NCBI GenBank assembly: GCA_017617145.1
Contig: JAFZWX010000144.1
Span: 1-48,153, forward strand
Reading direction: 5' to 3'
Length of the DNA: 48,153 nucleotides
Source of the DNA: Treponema sp.
GTDB taxonomy: Bacteria; Spirochaetota; Spirochaetia; Treponematales; Treponemataceae
Each line of letters begins with the position of its first letter. Within the stretch, counting starts at the first letter, position 1. This document shows positions 28,399 through 36,128 of this stretch, piece by piece. Under the pieces are notes generated by a model. The model was given only the letters and a program-made list of their open reading frames with translations. It was not told the origin of the DNA and searched no databases. Made by a program: the position numbers and the translations under genes.

Positions 28399-28427
28399 AT
28401 AATAATTTCATTAATACTTTTTTTCAA
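28399..28427 (-). promoter_or_regulatory. promoter close to the TSCPD gene start
   Basis: TTGAAA (28427-28422), a 17-nt spacer and TATTAT (28404-28399) end ten bases before the ATG at 28388. The mRNA leader would be only a few bases long. Confidence 0.55.
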
Positions 28428-28539
28428 GTTGGCCTTCACATCTGCAGTTTGCATCTTTGTATCTTTACATCTGCTGTTTACGGTTTGCTTTTTGCGGATT
28501 CATGAAATAAATTTACTTTATTTTTTACCTAAAATCAGT

Positions 28540-28545
28540 TATTAT
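28540..28545 (+). promoter_or_regulatory. -10 box six bases before the LacI-type gene
   Basis: TATTAT is followed by TTAACT and the ATG at 28552. The same hexamer TTAACT separates TATAAT from the ATG of the HD-GYP gene at 37304. The -35 match 17 nt upstream (TTTATT, 28517) is poor, so an activator or extended contacts may be needed. Confidence 0.45.
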
Positions 28546-28551
28546 TTAACT

Positions 28552-29583
28552 ATGGCACAAAAAAAAGAAGTCCGATTGTCGGATATTGCAGAAAAGTTGA
28601 AAATAAGTACAGTTACAGTTTCGAAGGCTCTTTCTAATAAAGATGGGGTTGGTGATGAACTTCGATCTCAGATAATTGCGCTTGCAAAAGATATGGGATA
28701 TAAGACAAAGCCTGCTTCTGACAGCAAGGGAAACATTACAGGGAATGTTGGCGTTATAATTCCTTCAAAGTTTTTTTCACCGGAGGTTTCTTTCTACTGG
28801 TATCTTTTTACACATCTTTCTACACAACTTCTTAAACGAAACTTTTTTACGATGATGGAGCTTGTTTCTGCAAAAGATGAAGCTTCTCTTATTCTTCCAC
28901 GCCTGCTTACAGAAAAAAAAGTTGACGGACTGATTTTTATGGGACAAATGAGTACTCAATATATAGAAAAAGCAGCCGCATTGACTGAAAATTTTATTCT
29001 TATGGATTTCTACACTGAAAACCCTGATTACGATTGTGTTGTATGTGATGATTTTTATAATTCATATTTGATTACTTCTTATCTGATTGAACGGGGTCAC
29101 AAATCCCTGCGCTTTGTTGGTAATTTTGATGCAACAACTTCAATTCGCGACCGATTTATGGGATTTCAGAAAGCTTTATATGAACACGGGATTCCGTCGG
29201 ATGTTGATCAGATAATTAAAGACAGACAGGCAGACGGACTTTTACTTGAAAAAATGGAACTTGACAAAGCAGCCGGTGATGTTCAGGCTTTTGTATGCAA
29301 TTGCGACCTTACTGCTTCAAAGGTGATTGCACAATTGACTGCTGCAGGTATTAAGGTTCCACAGGATGTTTCTGTTACAGGCTACGACAACTTTTTATCT
29401 TCGTCAGAAAAAACTATACCGCTTACAACTGTTGCTGTATCGCCGGAAAAAACTGCAGGGCTTGCAGCTGAACTGATAATTAATAAGATTACCGGACGGG
29501 ATTATATTAAAGGACGTCATTTAGTATCTGGAGAAATTATTGAGAGGGAATCAGTTATGAGATTATCGGGTCAAGCCCGATAA
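28552..29583 (+). CDS. LacI-family transcriptional regulator
   Basis: The 343-residue protein has an N-terminal LacI helix-turn-helix (VRLSDIAEKLKISTVTVSKALSN) and a periplasmic-binding-like effector domain (GNVGVIIPSKF, FVGNFDATTSIRDRFMGF, SVTGYDNF). Such regulators usually respond to sugars. The effector and targets are not evident because no sugar operon adjoins it. I chose the ATG at 28552 because the MAQKKEVRLSDIA start matches the family. In-frame sequence further upstream does not, and no ribosome site is seen. The last seven residues (RLSGQAR) and the stop codon are encoded by a copy of the dispersed 28-bp palindrome. Confidence 0.92.
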   Translation: MAQKKEVRLSDIAEKLKISTVTVSKALSNKDGVGDELRSQIIALAKDMGYKTKPASDSKGNITGNVGVIIPSKFFSPEVSFYWYLFTHLSTQLLKRNFFTMMELVSAKDEASLILPRLLTEKKVDGLIFMGQMSTQYIEKAAALTENFILMDFYTENPDYDCVVCDDFYNSYLITSYLIERGHKSLRFVGNFDATTSIRDRFMGFQKALYEHGIPSDVDQIIKDRQADGLLLEKMELDKAAGDVQAFVCNCDLTASKVIAQLTAAGIKVPQDVSVTGYDNFLSSSEKTIPLTTVAVSPEKTAGLAAELIINKITGRDYIKGRHLVSGEIIERESVMRLSGQAR

Positions 29584-29617
29584 TGACATGTCATTGCCGG
29601 GCTTGACCCGGCAATCT
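29560..29617. repeat. 28-bp palindromic element, inverted pair (site 2), overlapping two gene ends
   Basis: One copy (29560-29587) starts AGATTATCGGG and ends AATGAC. The second (29590-29617) starts GTCATTGCCGGG and ends AATCT. The left copy supplies the TAA stop of the LacI-type gene and the right copy supplies the TGA stop of yigZ. Confidence 0.9.
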
Positions 29618-30205
29618 CACTTTACCATTGCTTAAATCTAAAAGTTTGCCTGCCAGCACATTAAATTCATCTGCCCTCACCTTTCCGCTCACCTTTACGT
29701 TTTCGGCAAATTCTTCTTTTATATCATAAAGTGTGAACTGTTCCATATTCTTTTTAAGCACTTTGTAAAGTGAGTAGTCTGCCGTAAAACAAAAATCTTT
29801 TTTTTCTACAAGCTCTTCAAAAAGTCCAAGCTCGTCGGCTTTCTGGATTACCTGCTTTGCACCACCACTGTATGCTTTTACAAGACCACCTGTTCCAAGA
29901 AGAGTTCCACCAAACCAGCGGGTAATTGTTACAAGTGTGTTTGTGCAGCCACGGCCTTTTAAAACATCAAGTGTTGGGCGGCCGGCTGTTCCCGAAGGTT
30001 CTCCGTCGTCGCTCATGCCAAGAATTTCGGCACCGCTGCCAATTACAAAAGCATGCACTACATGAGTTGAGTCGGCATATTTTGTTTTTTGTGCTTTTAC
30101 AAGGTCTCGTGCCATGGACTGACTTTCACATGGAAAAAGCTCGGAGAGAAATTTTGAGCCTTTTATTACTTCTTCGAATGTGCAGGGCGCTTTTAGACAA
30201 TCCAT
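29591..30205 (-). CDS. yigZ: YigZ/IMPACT-family protein
   Basis: The 204-residue product has the UPF0029 N-terminal domain with SDDGEPSGTAGRP, VTITRWFGGTLLGTGGLVKAY and a C-terminal DUF1949-like half. Eukaryotic IMPACT affects translation control through GCN2. Bacterial YigZ binds nucleic acid in vitro, but its role is unclear. Its ATG shares one base with the stop codon of the upstream topoisomerase gene (TAATG), so translation is probably coupled. The final eight residues (RLPGQARQ) and the stop come from the palindromic repeat. Confidence 0.9.
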   Translation of the reverse strand: MDCLKAPCTFEEVIKGSKFLSELFPCESQSMARDLVKAQKTKYADSTHVVHAFVIGSGAEILGMSDDGEPSGTAGRPTLDVLKGRGCTNTLVTITRWFGGTLLGTGGLVKAYSGGAKQVIQKADELGLFEELVEKKDFCFTADYSLYKVLKKNMEQFTLYDIKEEFAENVKVSGKVRADEFNVLAGKLLDLSNGKVRLPGQARQ

Positions 30206-32118
30206 TATTTTGCAATAGAAATATCTTTTACTTCGCGAGGAGAAACTCTTACACCCTTTGCCTTGAGCGATTTTTCTTCGTAGTTGTTTGCCTTAAAGGT
30301 ATCGCTAAGTTTTTTAACGCGCGCCTTTGGAACATAATTTAATGTAAACTCAAAGGTCTTTCGTGTATCTACGTGAAGCACTTCCATTCCGTCTGGAGCA
30401 AAGAAGTAGTCGCGGTTCATGATGTAGCCGCCAACCTTACAGCGCTTGATATATACAAGCTGGGTTTTAGGGTCACGATACAAAATTGTAAACAGAACTT
30501 TTGAAAGGCTTTCTTTATCGGCAAGTCCACAGTAACGAAGCTCTGGTCCAACAAAGATTTTTTTTGGTGCTTCCGAAACTGAATAGATTCCGCTCTTTCG
30601 AACATAGATAACCTTGTCAAAAGATGTAATCTTAAGAAGTTCTTCACCACCACTAACCTCTGTTCCAAGGTTACCAGATTTTTCATCATACTTAAGAGGC
30701 TTGTCTCGTTTAGAAACTGCCTTAACATCAACTGCATTTATGTTTGTAATTTTTGTGCGGCGGCGTGTTGTAATTCCGTCAAGTTTTGCTTCAATGCCGT
30801 CGAGCCAAGAAATTGCATAATCAACAAGATGTTTAAGAAGCTTATTAATTTCTTTAATGCGGTCGTTAATTGCCTGAACTTCCTGCTTGTTCTTGTTCAT
30901 ATCGTAAAGAGAAATTCTACGGATTGGAATCTTAAGCAGGTGGTCAACATCATCAACTGTAATTGGTCTTATGAGCTCTGCCTTGAATGGTTTAAAGCCG
31001 TCCATTACAGCCTTGATTACGCCTTCTTCAGTTTTCTGATTTTCAATTTTCTTATAGATGCGCTCTTCTACAAAAATGCGTTCAAGGGTTCGCAGGTGAA
31101 GCTTTTCCATAAGCGAAGCTTTTTCTAGTTCAAGCTCCTGCTTTAAAATTCCAACAAGCTGCTTTGAATGATATTCAATTACCTGAGTACAGGTCATCTG
31201 CACCGGCATGTTATCTTTAATTACACGAAGATTACAATAGATTGTCTGTTCACAGTCGGTAAAGGCATAAAGGGCATCGACAACATCTTTTGTGTAAACG
31301 CCACGCTGAAGCCTGATTTCGATATTTACAGAATCAGAAGTATAATCTTGAATTGAAGTTGCCTTGATTTTTCCATTTTTTACAGCCTTTTCAATTGAGT
31401 TACAAAGGCTTTCAGTTGTTGAACCATAAGGAAGCTCGGTGATGACAATTTTTTTATCATCACTTGTGTCCATTTTGGCACGGGTAACAATTTTGCCAAG
31501 TCCATCTTCGTAACCCGAAACATCAATCAAACCGCCTGTCGGGAAATCAGGATAAAGCTGAAACTTTTCACCACGCAGACATTTTCGTTCAGCATCAATT
31601 ACTTCATGAATATTATGACTCATGATGTAAGTACTCATACCAACGGCAATTCCTTCGGCACCCATAATGAGTACAAGAGGAAGCTTTGCCTGGAATGCAA
31701 CCGGTTCTGTATCGCGGCTATCGTAGGTGTCTACATACTGTGTGATTTTTGGATTTGTATTTAGAATATCTTTTGTAATCGGGCGAAGACGACATTCAAT
31801 GTATCGGGGAGCAGATGCACCGTCGCCAGTATACATATTACCAAAGTTTCCCTGCTTGTCTATAAAAAGGTCTTTGTTTGCAAGGTTTACAAGTGCAGTA
31901 TAAATAGAAGAATCTCCGTGCGGATGATAAGCCATTACTTTACCACAGACATTTGCTACTTTGGTAAAACGTCCGTCATCAGTTTTTAAAAGTGTATGGA
32001 TGATTCGGCGCTGTACAGGCTTGAGTCCATCTGTAATTTCTGGAATTGCACGGTCGCGGATTACATAACTTGCGTACTGAATAAAATTTGAATCGAACAG
32101 GTTTTTTACGTATGCCAT
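30205..32118 (-). CDS. type IIA topoisomerase subunit A (ParC/GyrA-like)
   Basis: This subunit cuts and religates DNA for topoisomerase IV or gyrase. The 637-residue product has the winged-helix signature GLKPVQRRIIHTLL, AYHPHGDSSIY, and the catalytic Tyr106 in SAPRYIECRL. It is about 170 residues shorter than typical GyrA, with a reduced C-terminal part, which favours ParC or a divergent paralogue. The residue matching E. coli GyrA Asp87 is Thr (GDSSIYT). The ParE/GyrB partner is not in the window. GAGGGG precedes the ATG. It lies 40 nt downstream of the HAD gene and is coupled to yigZ. Confidence 0.9.
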   Translation of the reverse strand: MAYVKNLFDSNFIQYASYVIRDRAIPEITDGLKPVQRRIIHTLLKTDDGRFTKVANVCGKVMAYHPHGDSSIYTALVNLANKDLFIDKQGNFGNMYTGDGASAPRYIECRLRPITKDILNTNPKITQYVDTYDSRDTEPVAFQAKLPLVLIMGAEGIAVGMSTYIMSHNIHEVIDAERKCLRGEKFQLYPDFPTGGLIDVSGYEDGLGKIVTRAKMDTSDDKKIVITELPYGSTTESLCNSIEKAVKNGKIKATSIQDYTSDSVNIEIRLQRGVYTKDVVDALYAFTDCEQTIYCNLRVIKDNMPVQMTCTQVIEYHSKQLVGILKQELELEKASLMEKLHLRTLERIFVEERIYKKIENQKTEEGVIKAVMDGFKPFKAELIRPITVDDVDHLLKIPIRRISLYDMNKNKQEVQAINDRIKEINKLLKHLVDYAISWLDGIEAKLDGITTRRRTKITNINAVDVKAVSKRDKPLKYDEKSGNLGTEVSGGEELLKITSFDKVIYVRKSGIYSVSEAPKKIFVGPELRYCGLADKESLSKVLFTILYRDPKTQLVYIKRCKVGGYIMNRDYFFAPDGMEVLHVDTRKTFEFTLNYVPKARVKKLSDTFKANNYEEKSLKAKGVRVSPREVKDISIAK

Positions 32119-32158
32119 TTTTCCCCTCTTATTTTTCCCTTTTACAATTATAAATCAA

Positions 32159-32797
32159 CTATAAAAACTCTTCAAGACTTTTTAGTGTTGGGCAGATTTT
32201 CCAGCAGAGTGCTTCAATTTGTGGTGTTGGTGCAATTTTATCTGGTACCATAATAACTTTAAGACCTGCGGCGGCAGCACTTTTAATTCCGTTAGGACTG
32301 TCTTCTACTGCGGCACATTCTTTTGGATCAAGTCCAAGGGAGCGGCATGCCATAAGATAAATTTCCGGATCAGGCTTACTGTGCTCTACCATTTCACCTG
32401 TTGTACGTGTTTCAAAATAATCTATTACACCGGCATTTTTTAGCTGACGTTCCACTGCCCCACCGTTTGTAGAAGAAGCAAGAGCAAGTCTGTATTTTGG
32501 TTTTAAGTATTTAAGGATTTGTTCAGCATAAGGCATAAGCGGGATTCCGTCTGTTTCTTCGTACATTTTAAAAAGCACGGTTGCACGGTCAAGAAAAGCT
32601 TGTGAATCAAAGTCTTCGCCAAAAACTTTTTTAAGAATCTGAAGCGTGTCGTTACGGTTAGAACCGCGGCACATATTTATATAATCCTTGTCGGTGGTAA
32701 GGTCCATTTCGTCCTGTGTAATTTTCCAGGTTTTGTCGCTTATAGTTTCGGAGTCGAGGATGACACCGTCCATGTCGAATATAATTGCTTTTATCAT
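32159..32797 (-). CDS. HAD-superfamily phosphatase / beta-phosphoglucomutase-like
   Basis: The 212-residue protein carries the HAD motifs IIFDMDGVILDSE (nucleophile Asp and acid Asp), ALASSTNGG, HSKPDPEIYL and AVEDSPNGIKSA, with a helical cap between the first two. This is the PGM-like subgroup that hydrolyses sugar phosphates or interconverts hexose phosphates; the substrate cannot be told. AAGGG lies seven bases before the ATG. It is probably transcribed with the topoisomerase gene downstream. A palindromic repeat pair lies immediately upstream. Confidence 0.88.
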   Translation of the reverse strand: MIKAIIFDMDGVILDSETISDKTWKITQDEMDLTTDKDYINMCRGSNRNDTLQILKKVFGEDFDSQAFLDRATVLFKMYEETDGIPLMPYAEQILKYLKPKYRLALASSTNGGAVERQLKNAGVIDYFETRTTGEMVEHSKPDPEIYLMACRSLGLDPKECAAVEDSPNGIKSAAAAGLKVIMVPDKIAPTPQIEALCWKICPTLKSLEEFL

Positions 32798-32817
32798 TTT
32801 TTTCCCTTTGTAAATGT

Positions 32818-32884
32818 GTCATTGTCGGGCTTGACCCGACAATCTATCATGTGCAGAGATTCCCGTGTCAAGCACGGGAATGAC
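32818..32884. repeat. 28-bp palindromic element, inverted pair (site 3)
   Basis: Copy one (32818-32845) begins GTCATTGTCGGG. Copy two (32857-32884) begins AGATTCCCGTG and ends AATGAC, showing a second arm type (CCCGTG/CACGGG). They lie between the HAD gene and the kinase gene. Confidence 0.88.
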
Positions 32885-32896
32885 ACTACTTTTTGT

Positions 32897-34534
32897 CTAT
32901 CTTTTAGGTTTCAATTCCGAACTTATGAACAAACGGTCCTGATACCAGTCAATCAACAGCGAGAAGGTTTCTTCTTCGTAGCCGTCGGCAGAAACTTTTA
33001 TTTTCCATACTGTTGCCGACTTTAATTCTTCAGGCGGTACTGCACTTATTTCCTTCCAGTTGTTTTTGTACAAAATCTGAACAGTAGCCTTGTCGGTTAT
33101 ATTTTTTCCGGAAACAGAATCATAAACAAAAGTTGAAATATTAAGCTCGCGGGTAATTCCTTTTAAGAAATCACTTTCTATTAAAACAGATTTTTCGCCA
33201 ACGCTGAACGACTTCCACCATACATAAGGTCCAACTACAACCTTTACACGATAATCGCCTTTTTTAAGATATACCGGTTGAATATTATAAGTGCGGTTTT
33301 TAGAAGCAAGGCGTGCAACTTCAACAGTTGTCTGAACCGTGAACCACTTTTCAAAGAAACGAGAGCCTTTTACTTCAAACTCACGACGAGAACCTTTTAC
33401 TTCAGGAATGTCTTTTCCGTCGTTTTCGAAAAAGAATGCTTTAATAGGCAAATCAAGATCGGCAGAAAGAGAACGCGGGACCTCTATTTGCAGCTGAACG
33501 GGAGTATACCAGGCTTTAAGAATTGTTTTGTGAATATAGCCTGCCTTCCAGCAGAAAATGAACGCAGCAGCAACAACCACAACAGAAAGAACAACATTTC
33601 TTATTATGCGGAAAAGCTTATCTTTAGGATTAAAAAATGGGAAAGCATAAGTTGTATCCTGAACAATAACAGCCTTTGCAATGTGAACACGAATATCATG
33701 TGTATTAAAATGTCTGAGGTATTTTTTTACTGCACGTAAAACCTGATCAATTGTCTGAAAACGTTTTTTAGGATTCGGCCGGATCATTCTGTGAATAAGC
33801 GACTCTATTTCTTTTGGAATTTTTTTATCAATTCTGCGCGCGTGTATATATTTTCCCTTTTTAATAATCTTAAAGTTTTCCATGCTGAATTCACCTGGAT
33901 ATGGCTTTCCACCGGTTACCATTTCATACAGCATTATTCCAAGTGAATAAATGTCGGCTCTTGAGTCAACGCGGGAACTGTCTTCAAACTGTTCTGGCGA
34001 CATATAAGCCGGAGTTCCAAGACTCATTCCCGAAACAGTCATATTATTTTCACGATCTTCCTGATCACTTGCAATTCCAAAATCGGCAAGCTTAATTTCT
34101 CCACGGCGCGAAATCAAAATGTTTCCGGGCTTTATATCGCGGTGAATTATATTTTTTGAATGTGCATGCTTAAGTGCAAGACAGCAATCCTGCAAAATAA
34201 GCATTGCTACAGGAGGAGGAAGCACTGTCTGTTTTTTAATAAGCTTATCAAGTGCAAGACCATCGACAAGTTCTTCGACCATATAACGGCTTCCGGCTTC
34301 TGTAAAATAATCAAAAAGCTGGACAATATAAGGGCTATGCATGTCCATTAAAATCTGAGCTTCCTTTTTGAATCGTTCGGCATTAAGCGAGTTTCCACGG
34401 GAAGTCATTTTTTTTATTACAACATAACGCTTGAGAGACGGATGTATTGCCTTATAAACAACGCCCATTCCCCCTTTTGCGATTACTCCGGATATTTTGT
34501 ATTTGCCAATCATCGGCGGAAAATCATTACTCAT
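32897..34534 (-). CDS. transmembrane Ser/Thr protein kinase
   Basis: The 545-residue product has a complete Hanks-type kinase domain: glycine loop IAKGGMGVVYKA, catalytic Lys in VVIKK (41-42), HRDIKPGN (Asp133), DFG (151-153) and TPAYMSPEQF. A single membrane helix lies near residues 312-330, followed by an extracytoplasmic C-terminal half of about 210 residues with beta-rich repeats and no PASTA motif. The kinase should phosphorylate cytoplasmic partners in response to an envelope signal. GGAGG precedes the ATG, which overlaps the stop of the upstream phosphatase gene by four bases. The FHA gene in the same operon encodes a likely partner. Confidence 0.93.
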   Translation of the reverse strand: MSNDFPPMIGKYKISGVIAKGGMGVVYKAIHPSLKRYVVIKKMTSRGNSLNAERFKKEAQILMDMHSPYIVQLFDYFTEAGSRYMVEELVDGLALDKLIKKQTVLPPPVAMLILQDCCLALKHAHSKNIIHRDIKPGNILISRRGEIKLADFGIASDQEDRENNMTVSGMSLGTPAYMSPEQFEDSSRVDSRADIYSLGIMLYEMVTGGKPYPGEFSMENFKIIKKGKYIHARRIDKKIPKEIESLIHRMIRPNPKKRFQTIDQVLRAVKKYLRHFNTHDIRVHIAKAVIVQDTTYAFPFFNPKDKLFRIIRNVVLSVVVVAAAFIFCWKAGYIHKTILKAWYTPVQLQIEVPRSLSADLDLPIKAFFFENDGKDIPEVKGSRREFEVKGSRFFEKWFTVQTTVEVARLASKNRTYNIQPVYLKKGDYRVKVVVGPYVWWKSFSVGEKSVLIESDFLKGITRELNISTFVYDSVSGKNITDKATVQILYKNNWKEISAVPPEELKSATVWKIKVSADGYEEETFSLLIDWYQDRLFISSELKPKR

Positions 34535-35634
34535 TTTCGCTTTCCTCCAGGTCGTGCTGCTTTACCGTAAAGCATCGTTTTTGTATTTACAATATCTTTT
34601 TCAAAATCAAATTTCTTGTCTTTATAAACTAGTGCAATATTCTGCTTGCGCGGATTATGCAGCTGTACAAAAATTCCATCCTGACGCAGATTATAATTAT
34701 CTTTTACAGGTCTGTGCCCCGCAAAATACAATGCTTTTTTTGAATTCTTTTTTCCAAGAAGATTTTTCATTATTGCATTCGCTGTCGGCACTTTTACCTG
34801 TCCGTTTTTTGTCCAGATTAATCCTGCGACAACTCCTTCATCAAAGCGTGCATCAATAATCTGTTCGCGTGTAAAAGGAGCAGCAGGCTCAGCATGAGAA
34901 ACAACATAATTTTTTCCGGCAGCTACAAGAGGCAGAAGGTTTTCGTATTTTGCAATAAGATTCACAAGCTTTTCATCGTAAGCCTTGAGCATAAACAACT
35001 TAAACATTTCACCCTCGTCGGCATATTTACAAAAAGCATAGTCCCCGCCAAAATTGCAATTCAAAATATTTTCGTGATTTCCTTTTAAAAAATGAAAGTG
35101 TTCCGAAAACTGAGTTTTTAATTTTAACAGTGCACACAAAGCAGCAAGATTTAAAATCATTTCCTGCTTCATAAAAAATCCTGTGTACTCGCCTCTTGCA
35201 AATTCGAGCGTAATTAATTCCCAGCGGGCAGCATATAATTCTGTGTGAACTCCGTCTCCTACACAGATTACATCAACTAAATTTTTCTGCAGCGCTTCGT
35301 AAACTGTATACTTTGAACCGTCATCCTTCATGCCGCAGAATTTTCTTGGAAGTTCATATTCCAGAATATTTAAAATAAAATCCGGGCGTGCATGAATATC
35401 GGGAATAATAATTGCAGGAAGCTCACGTTCATTTTCTTTATAAAGCTCAAGCAGACTTCCGGGTTCGTTCATGCAATTTTTTGGACGATAGATTTTGTCT
35501 GCAGGCAGTGAACTTTCTGATGCAAGAAGGTCGCAGGCTTTTTGAGCAAGAGAAAAAATAAAATCATAAGACGGAAGTTCTTCCATACAAAGACAGTCAA
35601 ACACTGTACTTTGCGCGGTAATTTTTTTTGTCAC
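34531..35634 (-). CDS. calcineurin-like metallophosphoesterase
   Basis: The 367-residue protein shows the two-metal phosphoesterase motifs in order: IIIPDIHARPDF (D-x-H), VICVGDGVHTE (GD), FLKGNHENIL (GNHE), VVSHAEP (His) and FAGHRPV (GH). It resembles the PPP/serine-threonine phosphatase branch more than nucleases, but the substrate is not established. The start is a GTG at 35634 with GGTGG four bases upstream. The gene overlaps the kinase gene by four bases, suggesting the pair act on the same phosphoproteins or on FHA-bound targets. Confidence 0.82.
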   Translation of the reverse strand: MTKKITAQSTVFDCLCMEELPSYDFIFSLAQKACDLLASESSLPADKIYRPKNCMNEPGSLLELYKENERELPAIIIPDIHARPDFILNILEYELPRKFCGMKDDGSKYTVYEALQKNLVDVICVGDGVHTELYAARWELITLEFARGEYTGFFMKQEMILNLAALCALLKLKTQFSEHFHFLKGNHENILNCNFGGDYAFCKYADEGEMFKLFMLKAYDEKLVNLIAKYENLLPLVAAGKNYVVSHAEPAAPFTREQIIDARFDEGVVAGLIWTKNGQVKVPTANAIMKNLLGKKNSKKALYFAGHRPVKDNYNLRQDGIFVQLHNPRKQNIALVYKDKKFDFEKDIVNTKTMLYGKAARPGGKRK

Positions 35635-35649
35635 AATTCCACCATCCGG

Positions 35650-35994
35650 TTATGAAATTACAAGACTCATATTACCAATTGTGATTTTGTCTCCAAGGTT
35701 CAGTTTTACGTACTTATCAGAAGGAATTTTTACACCATTAACATAAGTTCCATTTGTACTCTGTTCATCCTTGATAAAATAGGCATCCTTGATTTTTTGA
35801 ATTACAGCATGATGACGGCTTGCAAGCTTGTTATCTACAACAACATCATTGTCAGATTCTCGCCCAATTGTGATTTTTGCAACAAGACTAACCTTCTTAT
35901 TATTAAACATAAGATAAGAAGCAGGCTTTGATTCACCATAAGACTTGAGCTGCTTACCTACCGGCGATATTGTTTGAATTGTTTCGTTACTCAT
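35650..35994 (-). CDS. FHA-domain phosphothreonine-binding protein
   Basis: This 114-residue protein is essentially one FHA domain (about 30-112) with the signature residues ITIGRES, ASRHHAVI and STNGTYVNG. A free N-terminal tail (MSNETIQTISP) contains threonines that could be phosphorylated, as in the actinobacterial FHA switches GarA and OdhI. That parallel is inference from layout only. It is the first gene of the FHA, phosphatase, kinase operon, 15 nt before the phosphatase. The promoter geometry predicts a leaderless mRNA. Confidence 0.9.
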   Translation of the reverse strand: MSNETIQTISPVGKQLKSYGESKPASYLMFNNKKVSLVAKITIGRESDNDVVVDNKLASRHHAVIQKIKDAYFIKDEQSTNGTYVNGVKIPSDKYVKLNLGDKITIGNMSLVIS

Positions 35995-36001
35995 ATATTA
36001 T

Positions 36002-36030
36002 AGTATATAATGAAAATGATAACTGCGCAA
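36002..36030 (-). promoter_or_regulatory. promoter abutting the FHA gene start
   Basis: TTGCGC (36030-36025), a 17-nt spacer and TATACT (36007-36002) lie seven bases (ATAATAT) before the ATG at 35994. A second TATAAT even closer to the ATG overlaps it. No ribosome site is present. Confidence 0.6.
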
Positions 36031-36043
36031 TTTTTTATTACAA

Positions 36044-36128
36044 AGATTATCGGGTCAAGCCCGATAATGACACACTTTGTCATTGACATAGCAAATCGGT
36101 GTCATTGCCGGGCTTGACCCGGCAATCT
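36044..36128. repeat. 28-bp palindromic element pair with degenerate third copy (site 4)
   Basis: Copies occur at 36044-36071 (AGATTATCGGG...AATGAC) and 36101-36128 (GTCATTGCCGGG...AATCT). A degenerate half-copy (GTCATTGACATAGCAAATC, about 36079-36097) lies between them. The right copy abuts the stop codon of the DUF2974 gene. Confidence 0.85.

Noticed and set aside
28429..28551. Longer N-terminus for the LacI-type regulator
   Set aside because: The upstream codons do not match the family, and the predicted -10 box lies at 28540-28545, after that start.
28389..28551. Riboswitch upstream of the TSCPD or LacI-type gene
   Set aside because: Predicted leaders are too short and no conserved aptamer pattern was recognised.
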